Assembly: GCF_017115085.1 (NCBI RefSeq)
Contig: NZ_JABXKJ010000237.1
Coordinates: forward strand, 1-64,000
Direction of reading: 5' to 3'
DNA from: Nostoc sp. NMS7
GTDB lineage: Bacteria > Cyanobacteriota > Cyanobacteriia > Cyanobacteriales > Nostocaceae
DNA length: 64,000 bases
Part shown: in pieces, positions 16,569-25,474 of the stretch
How the letters are laid out: each line of letters begins with the position of its first letter
Position numbering within the stretch: position 1 is the stretch's first letter
The notes under the pieces: model-generated
The model's database searches: none
Told to the model about the DNA's origin: nothing
What the model saw: only the letters and a program-made list of their open reading frames with translations
Program-made: the position numbers and the translations under genes

Positions 16569-17161
16569 ATCAAAATTCCTTCTGGGATAAAAATGGACTA
16601 AGAAGCATACTCAGCACCACATTCAAAAATAGCAAATGTTGCTTTTAGTTCACAGAGCTAAAAGTCAGGTTATTCTTGGTTCAAAAATCCTACTAGTTTT
16701 GCCAGATTTTGACTAACCAACGTAGAGGCAAAATCTATCCAATAGGAGACTAAGCTTGCAGTGTATTCAGGTGTTTTATACTGCTCTGTATCCCTTTATA
16801 TCTTTATAAAAAAATGCGGCAACACAAATAGGTGTTTGGCGGTCTTGAAAAATAGGTTTTAAAACCCTTACTACTTAACTATATAATTCGATACACGTTG
16901 TCCACAATTATCTGAGTTGGGGTCGATGATGATCGTAAATTAAAGGGTTTAAGCGCGATCGTCAACACGTAGCTCAGAGTTTCTCCCAAGGGGAGACGCC
17001 CGCCGTAGGATGCCCGTTCGCGTAGCGTCTCCTTTAGGAGAAGGGCTGTAGGCCGAACGCTGGCTCCGACTCCGCTCAGAAATAAGAATCTGAAACTTTC
17101 TTCAATTTTGAATTTTGAATTTTGAATTTTGAATTGTTAATGTGTCCATCTACTGGTAGGT
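16569..17161. other. Intergenic region with interspersed and TTTTGAA repeats
   Basis: Divergent promoter region of the binding protein and the glycosidase. The part next to the binding protein is AT-rich with no clear operator. A GTTCGCGTAGCGTCTCC-type repeat lies at about 16976-17060, and five TTTTGAA heptamers at about 17102-17136. No gene is seen. Confidence 0.6.
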
Positions 17162-18661
17162 ATGTCTAACCATTCCTTGAACGTTGCAAGAGCAACATTA
17201 TTTTGGCGGTGTCTATTCGCTGTTGTTTTCACTACTAGTTCGTTACTCCCCAACTTGGGAAGCGAACCAGCAAGGGCGCAAGGAACTGAGTATTGTCAGT
17301 TATCATCAACGGCGGTGCAAGAAAAAGAAAACTTGCGTTTGTCAGCCCTCAAAGGCAATGAAGATGCTCAAACGCGCTACCAAAATATGGTAGAAAAACA
17401 GGCAGAGGAATTACAGGAGTGCCGCACTCGGACTTGGCCGCAAGTCCAAGCCATTTGGTTGCGCTTGTATCCCTGTGACATTCGCCCAGGAACAATTGAT
17501 CAGATTATGGATCGGATTGTTAACCGTGGCTATAACCAAGTTTATTTGGAAGTATTTTACGACGGACAGGTATTATTGCCAGCAAGAGCTAACCCGACGG
17601 TTTGGCCTTCTGTGATTCGCACTCCAGGGGCAGAAAACATGGATATACTTGCCACAGCAATTAAAAAAGGTCGGCAACGCGGTTTGAAGGTCTACGCCTG
17701 GATGTTTACCATAAATTTCGGCTATACTTATGCCCAGCACCCAGACAGAGAAGGTGCGATCGCTCGTAATGGCAAAGGTCAAACGAGCCTTTATGTTGTA
17801 GATAACGGCTCTCAAGTATTTATCGACCCCTACAACCTGCAAGCAAAACGCGATTATTATCAATTAGTACAACAAGTTTTGCGCCGTCGCCCAGATGGTT
17901 TGCTATTGGATTACGTGCGCTATCCCCGACAAGCTGGAAGTGATTCCATCGCCACCAAAGTTTCAGATTTATGGCTATTTAGTCCTGCAACCCAAGAAGC
18001 TTTATTTAAACGGGCACAGAATTATAAAGGGCTGGACTTGATTCGCCGCTTTTTGAGTAAGGGATACGTCACTGCTGGAGATATAGCCGAAATCGATAAA
18101 CTTTATCCCCAGGAAGGGGAACCCCTTTGGCAAGGACGCATTCCTCCACCAGCACAAAACCCAATCCTGCCTGCAACCGATAGACAGCCACTTTTACAAT
18201 GGGAGTTGTGGCAGCTCGCCGTTGCCCACGCTATGCAAGGAATTCTAGATTTTGTTAACATCGCTAGTTATCCCACAAAGCAGCAAGGTATTCCTACAGG
18301 AGTGGTGTTTTTCCCTGAAGGCAATCAAACTTTAGGACAAGGCTATGATTCCCGTTTGCAACCTTGGGATCGGTTCCCGACGACATTGGAATGGCATCCC
18401 ATGTTATATGGGAGTTGCGGTAATGTTAGTTGTATTGTGACGGAAGTGCAACGGGTTTTGAGTATGGCAAAACCGGGTACGCAAATAATCCCGGCTTTAG
18501 CTGGTCAGTGGGGAAAATCGATCAGTAATCGTCCATCCCTAGAAGTACAAATGCAGGCACTTCGACAATTTGCCCCTCAACTCAAGGGAGTTAGCCATTT
18601 TGCCTATTCTTGGCAATATCCTGAGAGTGATAGCGATCGCAAATTCTGTCGGGTTAAGTAG
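17162..18661 (+). CDS. Secreted family 10-like glycosyl hydrolase (GHL10 type)
   Basis: A 499-residue exported protein with a signal peptide ending near ARA-Q40. After a short coiled-coil-like stretch, the domain starts at WPQVQAIWLRLYPCDIRPG (~105) and continues as a TIM-barrel of the GHL10/putative glycoside hydrolase type: YNQVYLEVFYDGQVLLPAR, GLKVYAWMFTINFG, FIDPYNLQAKRDYY, and DGLLLDYVRYPR. The conserved acidic residues in LEVFYDG and LLLDYVRYP are candidates for catalysis. The C-terminal WHPMLYG and HFAYSWQYPESD parts close the barrel. It probably cleaves a cell-wall or sheath polysaccharide; the substrate is unknown. Confidence 0.8.
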   Translation: MSNHSLNVARATLFWRCLFAVVFTTSSLLPNLGSEPARAQGTEYCQLSSTAVQEKENLRLSALKGNEDAQTRYQNMVEKQAEELQECRTRTWPQVQAIWLRLYPCDIRPGTIDQIMDRIVNRGYNQVYLEVFYDGQVLLPARANPTVWPSVIRTPGAENMDILATAIKKGRQRGLKVYAWMFTINFGYTYAQHPDREGAIARNGKGQTSLYVVDNGSQVFIDPYNLQAKRDYYQLVQQVLRRRPDGLLLDYVRYPRQAGSDSIATKVSDLWLFSPATQEALFKRAQNYKGLDLIRRFLSKGYVTAGDIAEIDKLYPQEGEPLWQGRIPPPAQNPILPATDRQPLLQWELWQLAVAHAMQGILDFVNIASYPTKQQGIPTGVVFFPEGNQTLGQGYDSRLQPWDRFPTTLEWHPMLYGSCGNVSCIVTEVQRVLSMAKPGTQIIPALAGQWGKSISNRPSLEVQMQALRQFAPQLKGVSHFAYSWQYPESDSDRKFCRVK

Positions 18662-18767
18662 ACTTATTCCCGAAGTAGTGAAAGGGATCGAATTTCCCTT
18701 TCAACTTTCACCTTTTGACATCTCACCCCGATTTCCAATCGTTCCCGATATTCCAGGAATTTCTAGC

Positions 18768-19385
18768 ATGGTTCAGACTCCAGTTAAAAAACTAAGTTTT
18801 GAAGAGTTTCTAGAACAATACCCTGATGGTGGCATTTACGAGCTGATCAACGGAGAGATTATAGCAGTCGAGCCAACTAGAGCGCACAAGAATGTGGCAA
18901 GGTTTTTAATGCTTGCTTTCAATGATGAAATTAGACGCTTGGGATTAGACTATATTGCTGACAAAGATGTGATCATTAGGACGTTTACTGATACTGGGCA
19001 AGAACAAGGCAGAAAACCAGATGTGAGCGTAGTTAGTGGTTCACAGTGGAACAGCAATGTTCTAGCCTACGGAGCGCTGATTGAGCCGATTCAACTTGCT
19101 GTGGAAGTCACCTCAACAAACTGGGATGATGATTATGTTGATAAATTAGATGAGTATCATCGGCTTTGTATCCCTGAATATTGGATTGTAGATTATCTGG
19201 CGATCGCTTCTCGTGCTTATCTCGGTAATCCCAAACTCCCCACAATTTTTGTTTATCAGTTGGTTGACGGTCAGTATCAAGTCCAAAAGTTTACGGGTAA
19301 TGACCGCATTCTCTCTACTACTTTCCCCGAACTAGCTTTAACTGTTAAAGAAGTTGTGGCTGCAAGTCAAATCCAAAAACTATGA
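18768..19385 (+). CDS. Uma2 family (DUF820) putative endonuclease
   Basis: The family is highly expanded in cyanobacteria and has a restriction-endonuclease-like fold. The 205-residue protein starts MVQTPVKKLSFEEFLEQYPDGGIYELINGEII, the usual opening. It has the expected acidic/lysine core in GRKPDVSVVS, LAVEVTSTNWDDDYVDKLDEYHRLCIPEYWIVD. The reading frame is open upstream to 18570, overlapping the glycosidase, but the ATG at 18768 aligns with the family start. It ends 6 bp before tilS, so the two may be co-transcribed. Biological role unknown. Confidence 0.85.
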   Translation: MVQTPVKKLSFEEFLEQYPDGGIYELINGEIIAVEPTRAHKNVARFLMLAFNDEIRRLGLDYIADKDVIIRTFTDTGQEQGRKPDVSVVSGSQWNSNVLAYGALIEPIQLAVEVTSTNWDDDYVDKLDEYHRLCIPEYWIVDYLAIASRAYLGNPKLPTIFVYQLVDGQYQVQKFTGNDRILSTTFPELALTVKEVVAASQIQKL

Positions 19386-19391
19386 GAAGAA

Positions 19392-20408
19392 ATGGTATGG
19401 ACTCCCTTACACGCAAAAATACATCGCACCATTCGATCGCGCCACTTATTTGAGCGCAACCAAAGGCTATTAGTCGCTGTCTCTGGCGGACAAGATTCTT
19501 TATGTTTAATAAAATTACTTTTAGATTTACAATCCAGATGGGGATGGCATTTAGGTATCGCTCACTGTGATCATCGCTGGCGTTCTGACTCCCAAGCTAA
19601 TGCTCATCACGTCGAAAACTTAGCTAAAACTTGGGGTATATCCTTTTATTTAGAAACAGCGATCGCTCCGGTAAATAGTGAAGCTGCTGCACGCGATTGG
19701 CGTTATCAAGCTTTAAGTGCGATCGCTCAGGCAAATAATTATCAATATATAGTTACAGGACACACCGCCAGCGATCGCGCCGAAACTCTCCTCTACAATT
19801 TAATTCGCGGTACCGGTGCTGATGGCTTACAAGCCCTGACTTGGCAACGCCCTCTAACTCCAGAGATTATGTTAGTGCGTCTACTTTTAGAAATCACGCG
19901 AATACAAACAGAGCAATTTTGTCAAGAATTTAAATTACCAATTTGGGAAGATTCCACCAATCAAGATTTGCAATATGCCCGCAACCGCATTCGCCAAGAG
20001 TTATTACCATATTTGCGGGAAAATTTCAACCCCCAAGTAGAATCAGCATTAGCCCAAACAGCAGAACTTCTCCAAGCGGAAGTGGAATATTTAGAAAAAG
20101 CTGCCCAGCAGTTGCGGGATGGGGCGATGGGAGATGAGGGAGATGAGGGAGTAATATCTTCCTCATCCTCCTCATCTCCCTTTGCTTTTCCCTTGAGGTT
20201 AAATCGTCGGGTATTGCAGAAAGCACCACTGGCGTTGCAACGTCGGGTGATGCGTCAGGTATTGCAGCAAATACTGACTGATGCGCCCAGTTTTGAACAC
20301 ATCGAAAAATTAACGGCTTTAATTATAGCGCCTAACCGATCGCAAACTGATCCATTTCCCGGTGGTGCGATCGCTCAAGTAGAAGGCGACTGGATCTGGT
20401 TGAAATAG
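19392..20408 (+). CDS. tilS: tRNA(Ile)-lysidine synthetase
   Basis: TilS converts the wobble C of the AUA-reading tRNA-Ile to lysidine and is essential. The PP-loop motif SGGQDS is at residues 31-36, followed by HCDHRWR and TGHTASDRAETLLYNLIRGTGADGL, and then EDSTNQDLQYARNRIR, all typical. The 338-residue length is normal for cyanobacterial TilS. Residues ~241-264 are a low-complexity insert (GAMGDEGDEGV then a run of seven Ser) encoded by a GGGAGATGAG-type repeat and its complement, placed between the catalytic domain and the C-terminal part. The frame is kept, so the protein is probably functional. Confidence 0.95.
   Translation: MVWTPLHAKIHRTIRSRHLFERNQRLLVAVSGGQDSLCLIKLLLDLQSRWGWHLGIAHCDHRWRSDSQANAHHVENLAKTWGISFYLETAIAPVNSEAAARDWRYQALSAIAQANNYQYIVTGHTASDRAETLLYNLIRGTGADGLQALTWQRPLTPEIMLVRLLLEITRIQTEQFCQEFKLPIWEDSTNQDLQYARNRIRQELLPYLRENFNPQVESALAQTAELLQAEVEYLEKAAQQLRDGAMGDEGDEGVISSSSSSSPFAFPLRLNRRVLQKAPLALQRRVMRQVLQQILTDAPSFEHIEKLTALIIAPNRSQTDPFPGGAIAQVEGDWIWLK
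20116..20185. repeat. GGGAGATGA repeat and its inverted copy within tilS
   Basis: A GGGAGATGAGGGAGATGAGG run is followed after ~20 bases by the complementary CCTCATCCTCCTCATCTCCC, so the RNA can fold into a hairpin. A related GGGGGAGATGAGGGAGATGG run lies at about 58582-58613 outside genes. Inside tilS its length keeps the frame. Confidence 0.8.
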
Positions 20409-20423
20409 TTATTTAAAGTCTTT

Positions 20424-20738
20424 TTGTTTTCAGGGACGATCCACATTATTAGTTTTAGAATATTAAGAAAATATGCAGAAACCCATGCAGATTGTCAGGA
20501 AGCATTAAACAATTGGTATAAAGTTGCTACTAAAGCGAAATGGTCAAATTTAGTTGAAGTACAGCAGGTTTTTCCCAAAGCTGAAGCTCTTGGTAATTTT
20601 ACAGTTTTCAATATTAAAGGAAATAAATATCGCTTGATTGTTAGTATAGATTATCAAGGTCAGTTAATTTATATTAAGTATATCCTCACCCATGCGGAAT
20701 ACGACAAGGAGAACTGGAAAGATGACCCTTACTTTTAA
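20424..20738 (+). CDS. higB: HigB-family mRNA interferase toxin (degenerate start)
   Basis: Reads as a HigB-type RelE-fold toxin: IHIISFRILRKYAETHADCQEALNNWYKVATKAKWSNLVEV and the terminal YIKYILTHAEYDKENW segment. HigB toxins normally begin with Met directly before the HIIS-like strand; here that codon is ACG, so the likely ancestral ATG has mutated. The only start in frame is a TTG at 20424 four codons upstream without a visible Shine-Dalgarno. The 3' end overlaps the antitoxin frame by 17 bases, the usual HigBA arrangement. Expression may be low or lost, which would fit the broken antitoxin. Confidence 0.75.
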   Translation: MFSGTIHIISFRILRKYAETHADCQEALNNWYKVATKAKWSNLVEVQQVFPKAEALGNFTVFNIKGNKYRLIVSIDYQGQLIYIKYILTHAEYDKENWKDDPYF

Positions 20739-21123
20739 TCCAGAGAAATACAAGGAATTATTAACAGCTTATCTTCCCAAGCTGATAAAAAGTGAAGCTG
20801 AGAATGAGCAAGCTTTAGGGATAGTGGAAGATTTAATGCACCGGAAACGCACCCCATAAGAAGACGAACTTTATCAGTTATTAATTACTTTAATTGAAAA
20901 GTTTGAACAAGAATATTATCAGCAAAGCCAGCAAAATAATCCTGTATCTATGTTGTTATTTATTTTAGAAGAATCTGAGAGAAGTAGAGATGATTTAGTA
21001 GCGGTTTTAGGGACAGAAGATTTACTTGATAATATTTTAAATGGACAAGAAAAAATAACTACAGAACAAGCGCGTAAGCTGGGAGAGTTTTTTCATGTAG
21101 AATCTAGTTTATTCATGGAATAA
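20722..21123 (+). pseudogene. higA: HigA-like antitoxin with in-frame stop
   Basis: The frame starts at an ATG overlapping higB and continues in register to a TAA at 21121, but is interrupted by TAA at 20857-20859 (codon 46). Translation before it (MTLTFNPEKYKELL..) and after it (EDELYQLLITLIEKFEQEYY..) has the character of a HigA/XRE-type antitoxin N-terminal region followed by a helix-turn-helix segment (EESERSRDDLVAVLGTED). The sequence around the stop suggests one base change of a Glu or Gln codon. With a live toxin this would be lethal, so the toxin is probably silent. Confidence 0.75.
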
Positions 21124-21191
21124 TAACTTAGTTCGTAGTTGGGCTAAAGCCCAAAAAAAATAAGTTAGGGTATTGAGTTAAAGAGAGAGAG

Positions 21192-21225
21192 CCCCGACTT
21201 CTTGAAGAAGTCAGGGATCTTTTTG
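21192..21225 (+). terminator. Rho-independent terminator after higBA
   Basis: CCCCGACTTCTT pairs with AAGAAGTCAGGG across a GA loop (one mismatch), followed by ATCTTTTTG. The same hairpin type is widespread in cyanobacteria. Confidence 0.7.
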
Positions 21226-21297
21226 TTCGTAATTCATTTAGGATTGCTATACGTATCCATAGTCACTTTGACATAATATCAGTTATTCTTAAGCAAC

Positions 21298-21654
21298 CTA
21301 TTCAAAATTAGCCTGACGAATCCGAAACTTATTTTTCATAGCAATCACGATTCTGCCATTAAGTAAATCTTCGCTATGTAACTTTAAAACATCTATTAAT
21401 AACATCTTCCTAGCTTCAAGAGGTAAATTTTCTAAACGTAAAATTCCACAATGACGCTTTCTCTGCTGCCAAATCATCTGTTCAAAGTCATTATCTGTCG
21501 TCATAATAATTCTTTCTTCCATAACTGCCCATTTTAAAATATCCTCGTCTTTCATTTCGGGGTCAGTGTCACCTACATAAACCACTTCATGACCCATTTC
21601 TTGCAACCAATTACCCAAGGTGCGACTAGCATTGACATCGATTAAAAATTTCAT
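21298..21654 (-). CDS. DUF5615 PIN-like toxin
   Basis: A 118-residue protein starting MKFLIDVNASRTLGNWLQEMGHEVVYVGD, with DEDILKWAVMEERIIMTTDNDFEQMIW in the middle. These are the hallmarks of the DUF5615 PIN-like ribonuclease fold, with acidic residues Asp6, and the D-x-D of TTDND as likely metal ligands. Such genes commonly form toxin-antitoxin pairs with a DUF433 protein, and that is the gene seven bases upstream here. An N-terminal Asp-Val-Asn replaces the more common Asp-x-Asn/Gln pattern without loss of the key Asp. Toxicity is inferred from family. Confidence 0.85.
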   Translation of the reverse strand: MKFLIDVNASRTLGNWLQEMGHEVVYVGDTDPEMKDEDILKWAVMEERIIMTTDNDFEQMIWQQRKRHCGILRLENLPLEARKMLLIDVLKLHSEDLLNGRIVIAMKNKFRIRQANFE

Positions 21655-21661
21655 ATATGGT

Positions 21662-21907
21662 CTAAGGTGCAGTCACTCTGTCTAAGACCTCTTCTTGAGA
21701 AACAAGATAATAAGCATAAAATAAGGCTGCTTGTATATCTTCTGGTTCTAATTCCGGGTAATCTTCAAGAATTTCTTGATTAGTAGAACCCTTGGCTAAT
21801 AATTCTAAAATCATTGCTACTGGTATTCTTAATCCCCGAATAATTGGTTTCCCAGCCAAAATATTTTTGTCAAACTTAATGCGTTCTAGTAATTTTTCAT
21901 CGTTCAT
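21662..21907 (-). CDS. DUF433 antitoxin-like protein
   Basis: An 81-residue protein with the DUF433 pattern: ILAGKPIIRGLRIPVAMILELLAKGSTNQEILEDYPELEPEDIQAALFYAYYLV. This small winged-helix-like family is the usual antitoxin partner of DUF5615 PIN-like toxins. It is the first gene of the pair, with a seven-base gap to the toxin. It probably binds its own promoter and neutralises the toxin; both points are inferred from family. Confidence 0.88.
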   Translation of the reverse strand: MNDEKLLERIKFDKNILAGKPIIRGLRIPVAMILELLAKGSTNQEILEDYPELEPEDIQAALFYAYYLVSQEEVLDRVTAP

Positions 21908-22002
21908 CTTTACTACCTACCTCTGATAATTTGCCAGTGACATATAGCATATGATGTACTTCATGCACCTGGGAACCGCTATAACTCCTAACTCCTAACT
22001 TG

Positions 22003-23763
22003 TTAAGACGCCATTAATTCTGGCTGAGACATTAAACTTTGGAGAGTATGGCGCAACTGTGCGATCGCTTGCAGTTGAGAATCACCAGTTTCCTGAAATT
22101 GATCCAAAGATTCTCCAATTTCTTGCAGCTTTTGCCGTAAGCCATCTAGACAATCCTGAATTGGTTGTAGTGCTTCTTCATAGAGATTCACTCGACCACA
22201 GCATTCAGCAGTTGTTCTTCGCAGGGATAGCAAGTTTTCTTCGATCGCTTTGAGTTCTTGGCGTTTTCCATCCAAATCGTGAGTTTGATTGTCAATCATT
22301 CCCTGATTTAGTTCAATACCATCTCGGATCTGCTCAATCTCACGTTCTAACTTTTGGATTTCCTCTGAATATTGTTGTCGCTGGGTTTCAATTTGTAACA
22401 GAATCGGTTCTAAATTAATTTTGTTGTTAACTTCTTCTTCAGCAACAGTATATCCTTGTCGCCGTAACAGTACAGCTTGGTGTTGCTTGAGAAACTCCTG
22501 ATGCTGTAACATATTGCGGCGTTGTCCCACCAAACTGGAGTTTAGCATCTGATAGAGGTCTTGTTCATCCGTTAGTTCCAATTCCAAATTGATCTGGTCA
22601 TGGTCAGATGCGTGATTTATTTTAGTTTGGAGTTCTTGTATAGTTTCTTGTTTATATTTCAGTTCTTGTTCTTGATCCTGAACAAAGCTAGCGTCTATTT
22701 CCACCTTATATTGCAAGTCTTGCACTATTTTTTGTAGTTCTTCTAAAGGCTTTTTCTCCAAAGCTTCCACATCAACTTGCTGACCGAGAACTAGATCACC
22801 AGATGTTGCAGCCAAAGACTGAATCTGTTGATATAACTCTTCTTGGTTTCGTAACTGCTCTTTGATTATCCGAGCATACTCTTGCTTGCTGGTAAGGTCT
22901 GCTGTATTCACCTGCAATTGTGCTGTGTGCTGAGCTAGAGAGTTTTGTGCTTGTTCCAATGCGTTTTGGCGATCGCTAAAGTTTTGTGACAAACCCTCAA
23001 CTTCTGCTTGCTGTTGAGCGATCGCAATTTTTTGCTCCTCCAATTTTTGCCAATGCGGGGTTAAAGTCCCTTGCTGTTTTTCAACCAATTCAAAGGCCAG
23101 ATGTAGGTGTTCTCTGACTGTTTCCGTGGGCGCAGCAGAACTAGACAAGCGATCGAGTAACTCACTCATCACCCGACTTTGCTCCTCATCCAAAACCGTC
23201 CCTTGTTGAAAATCCGCTTGACGTTCCTCTAGGCGACGCTGCTCACCCTGCAATTGCTCCCAAGCGCCTTCCAACTCCTGGCGATTGCGCTTAACTTCTG
23301 CTTGTAACCGTTCAATTTCCTGGCGCGAGGTGTCAACTTCCTGTTTTTGCTCCTCCAGACGTTGCGACTCATCCTCCATTTCTTGCAACTGTTCTGATCG
23401 TACTTCCATGTCCATTTCACGGCGATTCAACTCTTGCGCCTGAAACGTCAGCGACTGCTTCCACTGATCAATCTCATCTTCCTTGAGCTTAAATTTCTCC
23501 AATTGGCGGGAAAAATTCTGCAAAATGTTGACTAGTGGACGCCCTGCTTCTTGAATTCGCTGCACTTGACGATTCGGATTCAGTTCAACCAGTACCAAAG
23601 CACCATCATTTAATTTGCTTGCGTCCTCAGCCGGAATCACATCTTCGGAGACAGTACTCCAATTCTGGTCTGTTCGCTGACAAGCTAGCAGTTTCAGTTC
23701 GGTTTTAGCACCGCCACCGAGTAAACCACCTTTCTGTTTTTGTACTTCTGCTAAATACAGCAC
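22003..23763 (-). CDS. hmpF: Pilus motility taxis protein HmpF
   Basis: A 586-residue protein, almost wholly coiled coil after a short N-terminal domain (MLYLAEVQKQKGGLLGGG, then LVLVELNPNRQVQRIQEAGRPLVNILQNFSRQLEKFK). This architecture matches HmpF, the polar protein needed to activate type IV pili for hormogonium motility in Nostoc, and counterparts in unicellular cyanobacteria. Heptads rich in Gln, Glu and Leu run from about residue 90 to 570. It is divergent from the hmpA-E cluster, sharing a 532 bp promoter region that contains a MITE. No membrane segment is seen. The identification rests on the N-terminal domain and this linkage. Confidence 0.88.
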   Translation of the reverse strand: MLYLAEVQKQKGGLLGGGAKTELKLLACQRTDQNWSTVSEDVIPAEDASKLNDGALVLVELNPNRQVQRIQEAGRPLVNILQNFSRQLEKFKLKEDEIDQWKQSLTFQAQELNRREMDMEVRSEQLQEMEDESQRLEEQKQEVDTSRQEIERLQAEVKRNRQELEGAWEQLQGEQRRLEERQADFQQGTVLDEEQSRVMSELLDRLSSSAAPTETVREHLHLAFELVEKQQGTLTPHWQKLEEQKIAIAQQQAEVEGLSQNFSDRQNALEQAQNSLAQHTAQLQVNTADLTSKQEYARIIKEQLRNQEELYQQIQSLAATSGDLVLGQQVDVEALEKKPLEELQKIVQDLQYKVEIDASFVQDQEQELKYKQETIQELQTKINHASDHDQINLELELTDEQDLYQMLNSSLVGQRRNMLQHQEFLKQHQAVLLRRQGYTVAEEEVNNKINLEPILLQIETQRQQYSEEIQKLEREIEQIRDGIELNQGMIDNQTHDLDGKRQELKAIEENLLSLRRTTAECCGRVNLYEEALQPIQDCLDGLRQKLQEIGESLDQFQETGDSQLQAIAQLRHTLQSLMSQPELMAS

Positions 23764-24128
23764 ACCGTTAGTCCTTTATTGATGCACTTAAAGTTCGTGT
23801 TTTGGGATATACCTGAAATAATTCTGTTAACTTGTCTGACTGAACCGAAGTTTAGGAGAACAAGACAGACAAAACTAGAGACGCGAGATATTACATCTTG
23901 ATACTTATAAAAGCGTCTTGGCCGCGCCTTTATATTTTGTACTGATGACAGTGATGATGACTTCCGTGTTAACACTAGCTTTGTCGAAGTGTATTACGAA
24001 AGATGAAGGTTTATAGCTTAATGTATTCTCGGATGAGAATAAGGAACAGGGTAATAATCTTTCCAATACCCGATAATCAATACTTAAACTACCTACTCAA
24101 AAAATGGAAAAATTGCGAAACACAATTA

Positions 24129-24244
24129 CAGGACTTACGCAAACAATAGCTGAAAAGAATGATTTTTAGGTAGGGGCAATACCTTGCGGTCAGCTAAAGC
24201 TACATGAATTGCCCCAGAGTGCGTATAGTTTTGCGTAAGTCCTA
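24129..24244 (+). mobile_element. MITE copy 2, upstream of hmpA
   Basis: Bounded by AGGACTTACGCAAA on the left and TTTTGCGTAAGTCCTA on the right, ~116 bp, with interior GGTAGGGGCAATACCTTGCGG..GCTAAAGCTACATG matching the copy at 62898-63010 in the same orientation. It ends 51 bp before the hmpA start and so may sit in the operon's promoter or leader. Confidence 0.9.
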
Positions 24245-24295
24245 AATTAATAAATAATAATATTAACGGGATTACAAGGAGTACTTTTTAGATAA

Positions 24296-25474
24296 ATGCA
24301 GGGAAATTTAAATGAAATTGATATTTGCAGTATCTTGCAATTGATTGAGTTAGGACAGCGAACTGGGGAACTATGGGTAGAAGCTACTAGTTCTCACCAT
24401 CACCACAAACTGGGTGGAGACAGAGCTAGCAAATATCGCCTCAAACAACAGTCTTGGTTCGTATTTTTCCTGAATGGTCAAATTATCTATTGCCAAGAAG
24501 GCGAGAGTAGTTTATCCCGAATCACGGATTATTTACGTCATTACCGAGTTGAGATGCGACTCACCGACAAACAAATTGCCTCCTTACCATCAACCGATAC
24601 TTCAGAGTATACCTATCTTTGGGCACTCTTGGAGCGGAATATCATCAACCCAAAGATAGCTGGTAGTATCATTCACGGCTTGGTGCATGAAACCCTTTTT
24701 GACCTGTTGAGCTTACACCAAGGTAACTTCATCTTTCATCAGGGTGCGGCACTTGCCCCGCAATTAAACACTTTCGAGATTGCGGCTTTTGTTACAAAAA
24801 TTACCAAGCAGGTGCAAGAGTGGAAGCAGTTCTATCCACACATTCAGTCTCCAGAACAATTTCCAGTGCTATCTGACAAAGTTCGGCTCCAATCTTCGCT
24901 ATCAGAAGCAACCGTGAATAAGCTAGAACATTGGGCTGATGGGAAAACCTCCTTGCGTCAACTGGCTCGCTATCTCAACCGAGACATTTTGACAGTCGCT
25001 AAAGCAATATATCCATATGTGCAACAGGGTTGGCTACAACTAGTATATTCAGTCACAGCTAAACCAGAGACTCAGACGGCTAGCGGCGAATTGAAGGGAA
25101 AACACAAGGGGCGGATAGTATCTATTGACGATGCGATCGCTATCGGTGAAACTATAAATTCCATCCTACAACCACAAGGTTATGAAGCGATCGCTCTCAC
25201 CAATCCCTTAGAGGCACTGAGTCTGGTTTTTCAACTCAAACCGGATTTGATTTTATGCGACATTGCCATGCCGGAATTGGAAGGTTACGAGGTTTGTGCC
25301 ATGCTGCGACATTCAACAGCATTTCGGCTCATACCGATTATTATGCTTACTGGTAAAGATGGATTTATTGATCGAGTCAAAGCTAGCATGGTCGGGGCAA
25401 CAGATTATTTAACAAAACCGTTTACAGACACTGAGTTACTTATGCTCGTAGAGAAATATATCAACAACCAATGA
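24296..25474 (+). CDS. hmpA: PatA-like response regulator of the hmp locus
   Basis: A 392-residue regulator. Residues 1-~160 are a PATAN/DUF4388-type domain beginning MQGNLNEIDICSILQLIELGQRTGEL. After a middle helical region, residues ~272-390 form a receiver domain: IVSIDDAIAIGE, the phosphoacceptor Asp in LILCDIAMPE (~322), MLTGKDG, and the conserved Lys in YLTKPF. The N-terminal SIDD has only the acidic pair needed. The layout matches PilG/PatA-type regulators that head the chemotaxis-like operons for pilus motility. The first gene of the hmp cluster, in the same orientation as hmpB-E. Confidence 0.88.
   Translation: MQGNLNEIDICSILQLIELGQRTGELWVEATSSHHHHKLGGDRASKYRLKQQSWFVFFLNGQIIYCQEGESSLSRITDYLRHYRVEMRLTDKQIASLPSTDTSEYTYLWALLERNIINPKIAGSIIHGLVHETLFDLLSLHQGNFIFHQGAALAPQLNTFEIAAFVTKITKQVQEWKQFYPHIQSPEQFPVLSDKVRLQSSLSEATVNKLEHWADGKTSLRQLARYLNRDILTVAKAIYPYVQQGWLQLVYSVTAKPETQTASGELKGKHKGRIVSIDDAIAIGETINSILQPQGYEAIALTNPLEALSLVFQLKPDLILCDIAMPELEGYEVCAMLRHSTAFRLIPIIMLTGKDGFIDRVKASMVGATDYLTKPFTDTELLMLVEKYINNQ

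Noticed and set aside
16569-16870. Cobalamin riboswitch before the BtuF/FecB-like gene
   Set aside because: No B12-box on the minus strand; only a weak, unconvincing similarity.
18570-18767. Upstream extension of the Uma2 gene overlapping the glycosidase
   Set aside because: The ATG at 18768 matches the usual family start; the extension reads through the neighbour's coding sequence.
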